Source: Ruegeria arenilitoris
GTDB taxonomy: Bacteria > Pseudomonadota > Alphaproteobacteria > Rhodobacterales > Rhodobacteraceae
DNA: 64,000 nucleotides
Reading direction: 5' to 3'
Assembly (NCBI RefSeq): GCF_013030265.1
Contig: NZ_WPZQ01000005.1
Coordinates: 62,001 to 126,000, forward strand
The notes beneath the pieces were generated by a model. It worked only from the letters and a program-made list of their open reading frames with translations. It had not been told where the DNA came from and made no database searches. Below, in pieces: positions 35,009 to 43,886 of this stretch. The number at the start of each line of letters is the position of its first letter. Positions within the stretch are counted from its first letter, which is position 1. The translations under genes were made by a program, and so were the position numbers.

Positions 35009-36262
35009 GTGTCATTCAGCCTTGCGGTTTCGATTGCCGTCTTCACGCTTATCGCGATACGCGAATGGCTGCCCTCATTTCTGAAAATCTGGCACGTGAT
35101 GACGGCAGGCGCGTTTGTTCTGATAGCAACGGGAACCATAACACCCAAAACAGCGCTGGACGCGATTGACTGGAACGTCATGCTGTACCTCTTTTCGGTC
35201 TTTTCCATAGGTCGCGCGTTGTATGAAAACGGCATCTCGCACCGCATCGCGGGCTGGATGGTGGGCTGGCGCACCCCCGGTATTTCTTTGGTCGCGTTCA
35301 TGATGTTGTTTGCACTTGTTGCAGCCATACTAACGAACGATGCCGCCGCAATTATCGGAACTCCGATCGCACTGATGCTGGCACATCAGACCGGTGCAGA
35401 TCAGCGCACCTTTCTGATCGCCCTTTGTGTAGCGGTAACCATCGGCAGCATGACAACGCCGATTGGCAATCCGCAAAATCTGCTGATCGCCGCCAGTGGC
35501 GTAGTACCAGCACCCATGGTGACCTTTGTTCACTGGCTGATCGTTCCAACCCTTATCTGTCTTGGCGGCAGCGCGCTGTGGCTTTCCAAGCGAATGGTGG
35601 TGACAACACCAGAGGGCGGGTCTACCGACATGACAGACACCACCGAAGGCACGCAATGGCCTGTCCTTCTGGCCATTGCTGTTTTGGTTGTTCTGGTCAC
35701 TGTCGAGAGCATTCTGGCAGCGACAGGATCGGATTTCGGTTATCCGCTGGGCGTTGCCGCCGCGATCGCCTGCCTGCCCGTATATTTGTTTGATGGCGCA
35801 CGCGTGAGGACTTTTGTACGTCTGGACTGGCCGACGCTTGTATTCTTTGTTTCAATGTTCATTGTAACCGGCGCGCTGCTCGATTCCGGGTCACTGCAAT
35901 CCATTCTGGGTGAAGAGCGCGAACATATGAACGAGCCGTTGGTGACGGCCGGCATCAGCTTTTTCGGCAGTCAGATCTTTTCGAATGTACCCTTGGTGGA
36001 CATGTATCTGAAGTTGTTGCCGTCCTTTGAAGTGCCCAACCTGATGATGTTGGCCGGTGTATCAACATTGGCGGGCAACGTGTTCATCATCAGCGCAGCC
36101 AGCAATGTCATCGTGCTTCAGATGGCAGATCGAATGGGTGCCACCGAAGTTACATTCACCCAGTTCATGAAGGATGTCCTGCCCATCGGCATCGTGTCGA
36201 CGGGCGTGACAATCGGATGGATATTGCTGTTAGAGGCACATCTTTCAGGCAAAACCTTCTGA
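35009..36262 (+). CDS. SLC13/ArsB-NhaD superfamily permease
   Basis: A 417-residue protein with about 11 membrane helices. LTNDAAAIIGTPIAL and MTTPIGNPQNLLIAASG are the two hairpin motifs of the ion transporter superfamily (ArsB, NhaD, DASS/SLC13). The second half carries SNVPLVDMYLKL, the repeat of the first motif. A GTG start has GGAGAG upstream. Members move anions such as arsenite, sulfate or dicarboxylates, or exchange Na+/H+. No arsenic gene is nearby. It converges on the sulfatase-fold gene. Confidence 0.85.
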   Translation: MSFSLAVSIAVFTLIAIREWLPSFLKIWHVMTAGAFVLIATGTITPKTALDAIDWNVMLYLFSVFSIGRALYENGISHRIAGWMVGWRTPGISLVAFMMLFALVAAILTNDAAAIIGTPIALMLAHQTGADQRTFLIALCVAVTIGSMTTPIGNPQNLLIAASGVVPAPMVTFVHWLIVPTLICLGGSALWLSKRMVVTTPEGGSTDMTDTTEGTQWPVLLAIAVLVVLVTVESILAATGSDFGYPLGVAAAIACLPVYLFDGARVRTFVRLDWPTLVFFVSMFIVTGALLDSGSLQSILGEEREHMNEPLVTAGISFFGSQIFSNVPLVDMYLKLLPSFEVPNLMMLAGVSTLAGNVFIISAASNVIVLQMADRMGATEVTFTQFMKDVLPIGIVSTGVTIGWILLLEAHLSGKTF

Positions 36263-36271
36263 CAATATCAG

Positions 36272-37807
36272 CTAGCCATACCTGCGCTGTGATTTCGCGC
36301 CTTCAGAGGTCAGCGAGTATAGCGAAAGAGTGTGATCCATATTGCGCATCCTGTGGCGCAACATCTGGCGACCAAGCCGCGCAAGATCCGCTGTAAACTC
36401 AGGCTTATCGGCAACGTTTTCCAGCTCTCCCTGACCCTGATGGTCAAACAGCATCGGCGGCAGGTCAGCTGCAAATTCCACCAGGGTGAACCGGTCGTCG
36501 CGCAGGATCCCAAGGCACGAGTCACTGTTTCCCGTGCCTAGAATCTTCTGCCATCTGGTTGCGGCTTCAGGCTCGGAAAAATCCAGTTCGCTGAAGGAAT
36601 AATTGCGCCAGTCTTCCGGCGTCTCGCCCCGGACCAGCGGCAACAGAGACCGGCCATCCATCGAATTCGGAATATCCTGCCCAACCCAATCCAGAATTGT
36701 CGGCGTGATGTCGATGGATTCTGTCGGAGCATCGATCACCGCGCCCGCCTGGCTTTGGTTCCCCGGCATCCGAATTATCAGCGGCGTATGATAGGCCGCG
36801 TCATAAACCGACATCTTACCCCATGAGTGGCGATCACCCAGCATCTCGCCATGGTCTGCGGTAACCACCAGCAGCGTATCGTCATATTGCCCGCTATCTT
36901 TGAGATATTGGACAACACGGCCGATGTGATGATCCACCTCAGTCGCCAGCCCCAGATAAATTGCCCGCAGCGTCTGTATGTTTTCGTCCGTTGGCTCAAC
37001 CTCATCAAAGCCGTGCACAAATTCTCGCGCAGTATAGGTATCCAGTGTTGGCCCAAAGAACGGATGGACCCTGACCTCATCCTCGGGCGAGGCCAGACCC
37101 GCCGGCATCGGAATGGAGGCAGGATCATACATGTCATTGTAAGGCGCCGGCGCGACCAACGGCGGGTGTGGGCGAATATAGGTCAGATGGGCGAACCAGT
37201 TCTGTTTGTGATAGGCCGCAATCCCGTTCAAAAATGCATCCGTCAAAAAGGCGGTATCACTATCCTCGGCGCGGTAGAGGGCCGGGTCGTTCAGCTTAGG
37301 CTCACCTCCGTTCGGTGAAACCGGCTTGTAAACGTCCCAGTAGTTCTCAAACTCATACCCTTTCTGCATCAGATGCGACTGCCATGGATAGGATTCTTCC
37401 ATTCGCATCTCGACCACTTCGTGGAACCCGTTCATCGGATTCTCATAGGTTTTCAATACCGGGTCATTCGCATCAAAGGCACGCGGATCTGCGGATGTGT
37501 CGGTATAGCCGAACAACATCGGTAGATATCCCGCTTTGCGCATTTCAGTGGCGATGTTGGGTATGTCGTGGCGCAGCGGCGTACCGTTGCGAACAGACCG
37601 GTGGTTCATCGCGTATTGCCCCGTCAACAGGGATGCGCGTGAGGGGCCGCAAGGGTTGGTGACCGAAAAATGCCGGTTGAAAGTAACCGCCTCACCCATG
37701 AAGGCCCGCATGTTTGGCAGATCGACATGATCCGCCAGCGCCCCCGTCAGACAATCTGCCCGAAGCTGGTCGATGATGATGAACAGGACATTTCCGGCTT
37801 GCCGCAT
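36272..37807 (-). CDS. Sulfatase-fold hydrolase, phosphonate monoester hydrolase-like
   Basis: A 511-residue alkaline phosphatase superfamily enzyme. The formylglycine-generating motif is CGPSR with Cys53, followed by ASLLTGQY; metal ligands include Asp13 (IIDQ) and the later TADHGEMLGD. Length and the NHRSVRNGTPL stretch resemble phosphonate monoester hydrolases/phosphodiesterases of rhizobia and Burkholderia more than classical arylsulfatases. No signal peptide, so cytoplasmic. It would need a formylglycine-generating enzyme, which is not in the window. It could equally act on sulfate esters; the family is promiscuous. Confidence 0.82.
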   Translation of the reverse strand: MRQAGNVLFIIIDQLRADCLTGALADHVDLPNMRAFMGEAVTFNRHFSVTNPCGPSRASLLTGQYAMNHRSVRNGTPLRHDIPNIATEMRKAGYLPMLFGYTDTSADPRAFDANDPVLKTYENPMNGFHEVVEMRMEESYPWQSHLMQKGYEFENYWDVYKPVSPNGGEPKLNDPALYRAEDSDTAFLTDAFLNGIAAYHKQNWFAHLTYIRPHPPLVAPAPYNDMYDPASIPMPAGLASPEDEVRVHPFFGPTLDTYTAREFVHGFDEVEPTDENIQTLRAIYLGLATEVDHHIGRVVQYLKDSGQYDDTLLVVTADHGEMLGDRHSWGKMSVYDAAYHTPLIIRMPGNQSQAGAVIDAPTESIDITPTILDWVGQDIPNSMDGRSLLPLVRGETPEDWRNYSFSELDFSEPEAATRWQKILGTGNSDSCLGILRDDRFTLVEFAADLPPMLFDHQGQGELENVADKPEFTADLARLGRQMLRHRMRNMDHTLSLYSLTSEGAKSQRRYG

Positions 37808-37928
37808 GATGACATCCTCGATTCAAGGCCCGCGATTCTGAGGCGGACTGTGTCGCGGATACAAAAGGCGCGCAAGATATTTTGGATCAATGACCGATAT
37901 TTGTCGGCATATGACCGCAAGAGAGGGT

Positions 37929-37962
37929 ATTCCCACCATTCATGTGGCTAAACGGTGGGAAT
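37929..37962 (-). terminator. Hairpin downstream of the carbamoyltransferase gene
   Basis: A 9-base-pair stem (37929-37937 with 37954-37962) with a 16-base loop, 7 bases past the carbamoyltransferase stop on the leftward strand. The loop is long and there is no T run, so this is a weak terminator candidate. Confidence 0.4.
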
Positions 37963-37968
37963 TTGACC

Positions 37969-39804
37969 TTAGTCGAGCTCGTATTTGGTCTCGTAGTTCT
38001 CTTTCAGGGACGGATCCTGATCTTCTTTGCGCAACAGGCAGTTCCCGATTGCAAGAACCTCGATATCCGTGCCCATGAAACAACGGAACGCATCGGTTGG
38101 CGTGCATACGATCGGTTCGCCCCGCACATTGAACGAGGTGTTCACAACCAGAGAACAACCCGTCAGCTCTTTGAACCGTGAAATCAGCGCGTGATACTGC
38201 GGGTTGGTCTGTTCGTGCACTGTCTGAATGCGGGCTGAATAGTCCACATGGGTCACTGCTGGAATCTCGGACCGTTTGACATTCAGCTTTTCGATCCCGA
38301 ACAGCGCGTTCTCCTCATCCGTCATCTGGCGGCGAATACGATCCTGAACATCAGCGACGATCAGCATGTAAGGGCTGTCGCCGTCCAGCTCGAACCATTC
38401 AGCGACATCCTCGCGCAAAACCGACGGGGCAAACGGGCGAAAGCTCTCGCGGTACTTGACCTTGAGGTTCAGCGTTTTCTGCATGGATTCAGATCGCGGG
38501 TCACCCAGAATTGACCGAGCTCCAAGGGCGCGCGGACCAAACTCCATCCGACCCTGGAACCAGCCGACTGCCTTGCCATCTGCCAGCGCCTGAGCTGTTT
38601 CACCGATCATCTCGCCGTTCTCATAAGTCGTGAACTTCGCCCCGACTTCGGTCAACTCGCGCGCGATGTCGCCATCTTCATACTTCGGCCCCAGATAGGC
38701 GCCGCGCATCTGATCGCCTTGCTCAACCTTGCGGGGCTTTTTCAGCTCCTGATGCCAGGCTGCATAAGCGGCACCCAATGCACCCCCTGCATCGCCGGCT
38801 GCTGGCTGAACCCAAAGGTTATCAAACGCGCCGTCGCGCAGGATCTTACCGTTGGCAACACAGTTCAGAGCGACACCGCCCGCCATACACAGATTGCGAA
38901 TGCCGTGTTCACGCGCCAGATCGCGTGTGATGCGCAGCATGATCTCTTCGGTCACCGCCTGTACCGAGGCCGCGATATCCATGTGGAATTGCGTCAGCTG
39001 ATCGGTTTCAGGCTTTCGCACGGGATGGCCGAACAGATCCTCCAACGCCTTGCTGGTCATGGTCAGACCGCTGGTATAGTTGAAGTACTTCTGGTTCAGG
39101 CGGAACGACCCATCCTCTTTCAGGTCGACCAGATGCTCAAGGATCAGATCTTTGTATTTCGGGTCACCATAAGGGGCGAGGCCCATGACCTTGTATTCGC
39201 CTGAATTGACCTTGAATCCCGTATAATAGGTGAACGCCGAATAAAGCAGCCCCAGCGAATGCGGAAAATGCAGCTCTTTCAACATGGTCAATTCATTGCC
39301 ACGACCAACACCTACCGTGGTCGTGGCCCATTCGCCCACACCATCAACAGTCAGCACGATCGCCTCTTCGAATGGCGACGGATAAAAGGCACTTGCCGCG
39401 TGGCTGACATGGTGTTCAGCGAACAGCAGTTTATCGACCGTGAAATCCGGATCCATCTTTCGCAACTGCTTGGCCAGCAGATCCTTGAGAAACAGCTTCT
39501 CTCGCAACCATACAGGCATGGCCATCCGGAAAGAATTGAACCCTTTTGGCGCTACCGCGATATAAGTTTCGATCAATCGTTCGAATTTCAGAAACGGTTT
39601 ATCGTAGAAGACAACATTATCAACTTCAGCGAGTGAAATGCCTGATTCTTGCAGAACATACTCAATCGCAAGTTCCGGAAATCCAGGGTCATGTTTCCGA
39701 CGAGAAAACCGCTCTTCCTGAGCGGCGGCGACAATTTCGCCGTCACGCAGGAGGGCTGCTGCGCTGTCATGATACAGCGCAGATATTCCTAAAATATACG
39801 TCAT
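37969..39804 (-). CDS. Carbamoyltransferase (NodU/CmcH/TobZ family)
   Basis: A 611-residue protein with the N-terminal Kae1-like carbamoyltransferase domain (LGISALYHDSAAALL at the start, AEHHVSHAASAFYPSPF with metal-binding His residues, LTVDGVGEW) and the YrdC-like C-terminal domain (WFQGRMEFGPRALGARSIL). These enzymes make carbamoyl-AMP from carbamoyl phosphate and pass it to a hydroxyl of a sugar or antibiotic. The acceptor is unknown; neighbours suggest a surface or small-molecule modification. It is followed on the same strand by no other gene and preceded by two small membrane-protein genes. Confidence 0.92.
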   Translation of the reverse strand: MTYILGISALYHDSAAALLRDGEIVAAAQEERFSRRKHDPGFPELAIEYVLQESGISLAEVDNVVFYDKPFLKFERLIETYIAVAPKGFNSFRMAMPVWLREKLFLKDLLAKQLRKMDPDFTVDKLLFAEHHVSHAASAFYPSPFEEAIVLTVDGVGEWATTTVGVGRGNELTMLKELHFPHSLGLLYSAFTYYTGFKVNSGEYKVMGLAPYGDPKYKDLILEHLVDLKEDGSFRLNQKYFNYTSGLTMTSKALEDLFGHPVRKPETDQLTQFHMDIAASVQAVTEEIMLRITRDLAREHGIRNLCMAGGVALNCVANGKILRDGAFDNLWVQPAAGDAGGALGAAYAAWHQELKKPRKVEQGDQMRGAYLGPKYEDGDIARELTEVGAKFTTYENGEMIGETAQALADGKAVGWFQGRMEFGPRALGARSILGDPRSESMQKTLNLKVKYRESFRPFAPSVLREDVAEWFELDGDSPYMLIVADVQDRIRRQMTDEENALFGIEKLNVKRSEIPAVTHVDYSARIQTVHEQTNPQYHALISRFKELTGCSLVVNTSFNVRGEPIVCTPTDAFRCFMGTDIEVLAIGNCLLRKEDQDPSLKENYETKYELD

Positions 39805-39808
39805 GGTA

Positions 39809-39958
39809 TCAGAACAGTGTGTAAATGAATGGTGCTACGGCCGAACCCTGGCTGATAACGATCAAGCCACCAAAGACGCCCAAAACAATGAGAATTGGTA
39901 ACAGCCAGAATTTTTTCCTGACTTTCATAAACGACCAGATTTCCGAAACAAAGGTCAT
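39809..39958 (-). CDS. DUF5989 family small membrane protein (49 aa)
   Basis: A 49-residue ORF too short for most gene calls. It begins MTFVSEIWSFMKVRKKFW, has one membrane helix (about 19-38) and ends QGSAVAPFIYTLF, which is the pattern I know for DUF5989 proteins found next to CmcH/NodU carbamoyltransferases and SxtJ proteins. It ends 4 bases before the carbamoyltransferase ATG and begins 17 bases after the SxtJ-like stop. It is probably a membrane partner; function unknown. Confidence 0.88.
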   Translation of the reverse strand: MTFVSEIWSFMKVRKKFWLLPILIVLGVFGGLIVISQGSAVAPFIYTLF

Positions 39959-39975
39959 GTCTGGTACCCCCTATC

Positions 39976-40380
39976 TTAAAACTGTTGTTTCATACTGCCG
40001 GGCTGATCGTCGCGCTCAACCCAGTAACTCTTCTTGGAACTATCTGTTTTTACAGACAAAAGATCTTTTCCCAAAATCCGCACCGCAATGCCGAATGGGA
40101 CAAAAGTCGTAATGAAAACCAAAAACATTACGATTGGGGCGACAATCGCCCCAAGCAACATGCCGAACTTGAACCACAGCCTGTTCGGCACCCGAAGTAC
40201 ATGTGGCGCAAAGAAGGTAATCGCGAGAATTACTGCCGCGATGGCCAGAGGAATCCAGCGAACATCGCCACCTCCCCAAACCGGCCAAAAAGCTATGATC
40301 AGAAAAACTGCTGTAAAGACGTAGCCAAAGCCTCGCTCTGACCCGATTTCGACATCAACATTTGCGTGATGATCTGCCAT
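39976..40380 (-). CDS. SxtJ family membrane protein
   Basis: A 134-residue protein with about three hydrophobic segments (starting FGYVFTAVFLIIAFWPVW) and a polar C-terminus with ILGKDLL. The pattern fits SxtJ, a small membrane protein named from the saxitoxin cluster and found beside carbamoyltransferases. The ATG at 40380 is chosen over a start 9 bases upstream. It is first of a three-gene transcript (sxtJ-like, DUF5989-like, carbamoyltransferase). No biochemical role is known. Confidence 0.82.
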   Translation of the reverse strand: MADHHANVDVEIGSERGFGYVFTAVFLIIAFWPVWGGGDVRWIPLAIAAVILAITFFAPHVLRVPNRLWFKFGMLLGAIVAPIVMFLVFITTFVPFGIAVRILGKDLLSVKTDSSKKSYWVERDDQPGSMKQQF

Positions 40381-40621
40381 TGAACACAACCAAACTAACT
40401 CAACAAGAAAACTGACAATAAGATAGCATTAAAAATAGTCGACGCAAATGCTTTGAGGTCAGTTCATGCCCTCTGTCCGACACCTAACGGACCGGTTTGC
40501 GCATCACATTTGCAACTGGCTCAAGTCGGACTGTAACACCTGAGCAATTCATCCAACTGAAATCCCGGCACAAATGCATAAAGCCATTGCAGCGGGCCAT
40601 CGTTTCACCTCTGATACGCCC

Positions 40622-41746
40622 ATGACATTGCCCACGATTGCATCAGAGCGTGATGGAGACAGCACACGCATAAGGATTTCAGGCGAAATGCTGACGCAAT
40701 CCCTGAGTGCTGTGGAATCCGACTTTGAGAACATTCAGCCAAGCGGCGGTGACGTGACAGTAGATATGTCAGAAGTCGAGGCGCTGGATACCGGCGGAGC
40801 CTGGCTGATCGCCAACATGTCACGCCGATATACTGAGGCAGGTGCCAAGCTGGCGTTTCATGGTCTGGATCCGGCCTATTCTGCGCTGATCGACACCGTA
40901 TCGCAAAACATTCCCAAAGAGGTCGGCACTGCTGAACCCCCACGAGGCTTTGTTAATTGGGTCGAACATATAGGGGAGAAAACCGTCGGGGCCTGGCGCG
41001 ACACCCTCTCGATCCTTGGATTTCTGGGGCTTACACTACACCGGCTGTTTCGCACTGCTATCATGCCCTGGCGCCTGCGCCGCGCCGCGCTGGTTTCCCA
41101 AATGGAGGAAGTCGGATTTAAAGCACTGCCCATCGTCAGTCTGATGGGTTTTCTGATCGGGGTGGTTCTGGCGTTTCAGGGCGCTACACAATTAAAACAG
41201 TTCGGTGCCGAGATTTTCGTGGTCGAGCTGATCTCAATCTCGGTGCTTCGTGAGCTTGGCATTCTGTTGACCGCAATCATTGTCGCGGGCAGATCCGGTT
41301 CAGCCTTCACCGCGTCGATCGGCTCGATGAAGGTGCAGAAAGAAATAGATGCAATGCGAACGCTCGGGCTGGACCCGATCGAGGTTCTGGTTATCCCGCG
41401 CGTTCTGGCGCTGCTCATCATGCTTCCAATACTCGGGTTTGTGGCTGATATGGCCGGTCTGATCGGCGGCGCGTTGATGAGTTGGATCGATCTGGGTGTG
41501 AGCCCCGGTATGTTTATCACGCGGCTCAAAGAAAACACGGGCGTCTGGCAATTGGCCGTCGGTATGATCAAGGCCCCGTTCTTTGCACTGGTCATTGGCG
41601 TCATTGCCTGCTGGCAGGCCATGCAGGTCAAAGGATCGGCCGAAAGCGTTGGCCAAAGGACAACGGCATCCGTTGTCCAGTCCATCTTTATGGTGATCGC
41701 CATCGACGCCCTGTTTTCAATCTTCTTCTCAGAAGTTGGGGTCTGA
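40622..41746 (+). CDS. mlaE: MlaE-type ABC permease with N-terminal STAS domain
   Basis: About 374 residues. An N-terminal STAS (MlaB-like) domain (about 10-100; VDMSEVEALDTGGAWLI) is fused to the MlaE/DUF140 permease (about 120-374), recognised by GSMKVQKEIDAMRTLGLDP and PRVLALLIMLPIL. In E. coli MlaB and MlaE are separate. With the ATPase and the MCE protein encoded next it moves phospholipids between the membranes. The ATG at 40622 is uncertain; an in-frame ATG at 40574 would add 16 residues, and neither has a strong ribosome site. Confidence 0.9.
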   Translation: MTLPTIASERDGDSTRIRISGEMLTQSLSAVESDFENIQPSGGDVTVDMSEVEALDTGGAWLIANMSRRYTEAGAKLAFHGLDPAYSALIDTVSQNIPKEVGTAEPPRGFVNWVEHIGEKTVGAWRDTLSILGFLGLTLHRLFRTAIMPWRLRRAALVSQMEEVGFKALPIVSLMGFLIGVVLAFQGATQLKQFGAEIFVVELISISVLRELGILLTAIIVAGRSGSAFTASIGSMKVQKEIDAMRTLGLDPIEVLVIPRVLALLIMLPILGFVADMAGLIGGALMSWIDLGVSPGMFITRLKENTGVWQLAVGMIKAPFFALVIGVIACWQAMQVKGSAESVGQRTTASVVQSIFMVIAIDALFSIFFSEVGV

Positions 41747-41747
41747 C

Positions 41748-42554
41748 ATGGACGGCTCGACCCAACAGAAACCTGTACACGCCGACGCACAGCGCGAGGC
41801 CGTGATCCGCGTTCGGAATCTGACCAACCGATTTGGTCCGCAGGTCGTGCATGACAACCTGAACCTCGACGTTTGGCGGGGCGAGGTTCTGGGCATCGTT
41901 GGTGGCTCGGGCACGGGCAAGTCGGTTCTGCTGCGCACGATCGTGGGATTGAACAAACCCGCCTCCGGCAGCATCGAAGTTCTTGGCGTCGATGTGCTGA
42001 ACGGCCCCGAGGAAGACCGGCGGCGCATCGAAAAACACTGGGGCGTCGCCTTTCAGGATGGCGCACTGTTCTCATCCCTGACTGTTTTGCAGAACGTGAT
42101 GGCACCGCTGCGCGAGCACACCAAGCTCAGCGAAAGCCTGATGCAGTCTTTGGGCGGCCTCAAGATCAGTCTTGTCGGCCTGCCTCAGTTGAGCTGCGGT
42201 AAGTTTCCCTCGGAACTGTCGGGGGGTATGCGAAAGCGCGCAGCATTGGCCCGCGCCTTGGCTCTGGACCCGGAAATCGTGTTTCTGGACGAACCTACCG
42301 CTGGATTGGATCCGATCGGTGCAGCTGCCTATGATGAGCTGATCGGAGAGCTTCAACACGCGCTTGGACTGACCGTTTTCATGGTCACGCATGACCTGGA
42401 CAGCCTGTATGCCATTTGCGACAGAGTCGCAGTACTTGCAGAAAAACGCGTCCTGGTTGAAGGTCCGATTGAAGAAATGACCAAGGTAGATCATCCTTGG
42501 GTACAAGAATATTTCACCGGCCCCCGCGCTCGTGCGGCGCAAAAGAAGGGGTAG
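41748..42554 (+). CDS. mlaF: MlaF-type ABC transporter ATP-binding protein
   Basis: A 268-residue ATPase: Walker A GGSGTGKS (52-59), signature LSGGMRKRAALARAL, Walker B IVFLDEPTAGLDPIGA. The LSGGMRKR variant is typical of MlaF/Ttg2A. It pairs with the MlaE-type permease, whose stop is two bases before this ATG. It powers phospholipid transport, most likely retrograde removal from the outer membrane, although direction in this family is debated. Confidence 0.93.
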   Translation: MDGSTQQKPVHADAQREAVIRVRNLTNRFGPQVVHDNLNLDVWRGEVLGIVGGSGTGKSVLLRTIVGLNKPASGSIEVLGVDVLNGPEEDRRRIEKHWGVAFQDGALFSSLTVLQNVMAPLREHTKLSESLMQSLGGLKISLVGLPQLSCGKFPSELSGGMRKRAALARALALDPEIVFLDEPTAGLDPIGAAAYDELIGELQHALGLTVFMVTHDLDSLYAICDRVAVLAEKRVLVEGPIEEMTKVDHPWVQEYFTGPRARAAQKKG

Positions 42555-42569
42555 GGACAGGTAGAGGCG

Positions 42570-43886
42570 ATGGAAACCCGAGCGAACTACATCCTTATCG
42601 GCGCGTTCACCCTTGCGGGTATTCTCTGCGCATTTGGCTTTTTCCTGTGGTTGGCCAAATTCGAAGTGAACCGCCAATACGCTTATTATGATGTGTTGTT
42701 CGACAATGTCTCGGGCCTGTCGGCCGCGGGTGGCGTCAGCTACAATGGCTTGCCGGTCGGTCAGGTCATATCGCTGCGTCTCGACGATGACGATGCGTCC
42801 AAGGTCAGGGTGCGGATCGAGGTAGACGCAGACATCCCGGTTACCGAAGACACAATCGCGCAATTGCAATCTCTTGGTGTGACTGGCGTGAGCTATGTCG
42901 AGCTATCTGGCGGTGCACCAAACGCCAAACGTCTTCCCGAAGACAGCGTCATCAAAAGCAAACGCAGCGCCATTCAATCCCTGTTCGAAGGCGCACCCAA
43001 AGTATTGGACGAGGCAATCACCCTTCTGCAGGATCTGAATTCCATCGTGGACGACAAGAACCGCAAGGCCGTGTCGGACATTCTGGATAATCTGGCGTCG
43101 GCATCGGGACGGCTGGACAAAACGCTTTCGGATTTCGAAACACTGTCCGGAGATCTTGGTGGTGCCGCTAAAGAGATCGGAGCATTCACCAAGCGACTTG
43201 ATCAGTTGGCCGATACGGCAGAAACCACGCTGACAACCGGGACCGATACGCTCAAAAGCATCAAGACAGCCGCAGAGTCCGCTAAAGGGGCATTGGATGG
43301 CGCCAAAGAAACGCTGGCCACAGCGGATCGTGTCATCCAGCAGGATGTACGTCCATTCATAGAGCGGGCATCAAACCTTGCTGAACATCTGACGGTGTTG
43401 TCCGAAGAAGGCAGCGTTACCCTTGCTACGGTTACAGAGACATTCCTGAACGCAAACAAGACGCTCGGGTCGATCACATCGGCCATGGAAACCGCCAAGG
43501 CCACCCTTACATCCGCCGAGCGGGCCTTTGACTCAGCCAACCGTGTCATGGATGAGGATGTGTCCGCTGTCGTTGCAGATATTCGTCGGGCGGCGGATCA
43601 GGTTGCGACCACAGTTTCGAATGTCACCGACAAGATCGACAAAATATCCACTGACATCCTGAGCGCATCGAAATCCGCATCGGAACTGTTGGGAACCATC
43701 GATGGAATCGTTCAGGAAAACCGTCGGCAGGTTTCCGATTTCCTGCGGGTCGGGTTGCCACAATTCGTCCGCTTCGTCGAGGAATCGCAGCGGTTGGTGA
43801 TCGGCCTCGATCGTCTGGTGGACAAGATAGAACGTGATCCCGCACGCTTCCTGCTGGGCACTCAAGCATCGGAGTTTCGCCAATGA
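42570..43886 (+). CDS. mlaD: MlaD family MCE protein
   Basis: A 438-residue protein: an N-terminal membrane anchor (about 7-28), one MCE domain (about 38-118, with GVSYNGLPVGQVISL and LGVTGVSYVELSGG), then a long alpha-helical, coiled-coil-like periplasmic region (about 135-400) rich in Ala/Thr/Ser heptads. The long tail distinguishes it from the short E. coli MlaD (183 residues) and recalls PqiB/Mce-like proteins that could span more of the periplasm. It overlaps the lipoprotein gene by 4 bases. Confidence 0.9.
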   Translation: METRANYILIGAFTLAGILCAFGFFLWLAKFEVNRQYAYYDVLFDNVSGLSAAGGVSYNGLPVGQVISLRLDDDDASKVRVRIEVDADIPVTEDTIAQLQSLGVTGVSYVELSGGAPNAKRLPEDSVIKSKRSAIQSLFEGAPKVLDEAITLLQDLNSIVDDKNRKAVSDILDNLASASGRLDKTLSDFETLSGDLGGAAKEIGAFTKRLDQLADTAETTLTTGTDTLKSIKTAAESAKGALDGAKETLATADRVIQQDVRPFIERASNLAEHLTVLSEEGSVTLATVTETFLNANKTLGSITSAMETAKATLTSAERAFDSANRVMDEDVSAVVADIRRAADQVATTVSNVTDKIDKISTDILSASKSASELLGTIDGIVQENRRQVSDFLRVGLPQFVRFVEESQRLVIGLDRLVDKIERDPARFLLGTQASEFRQ

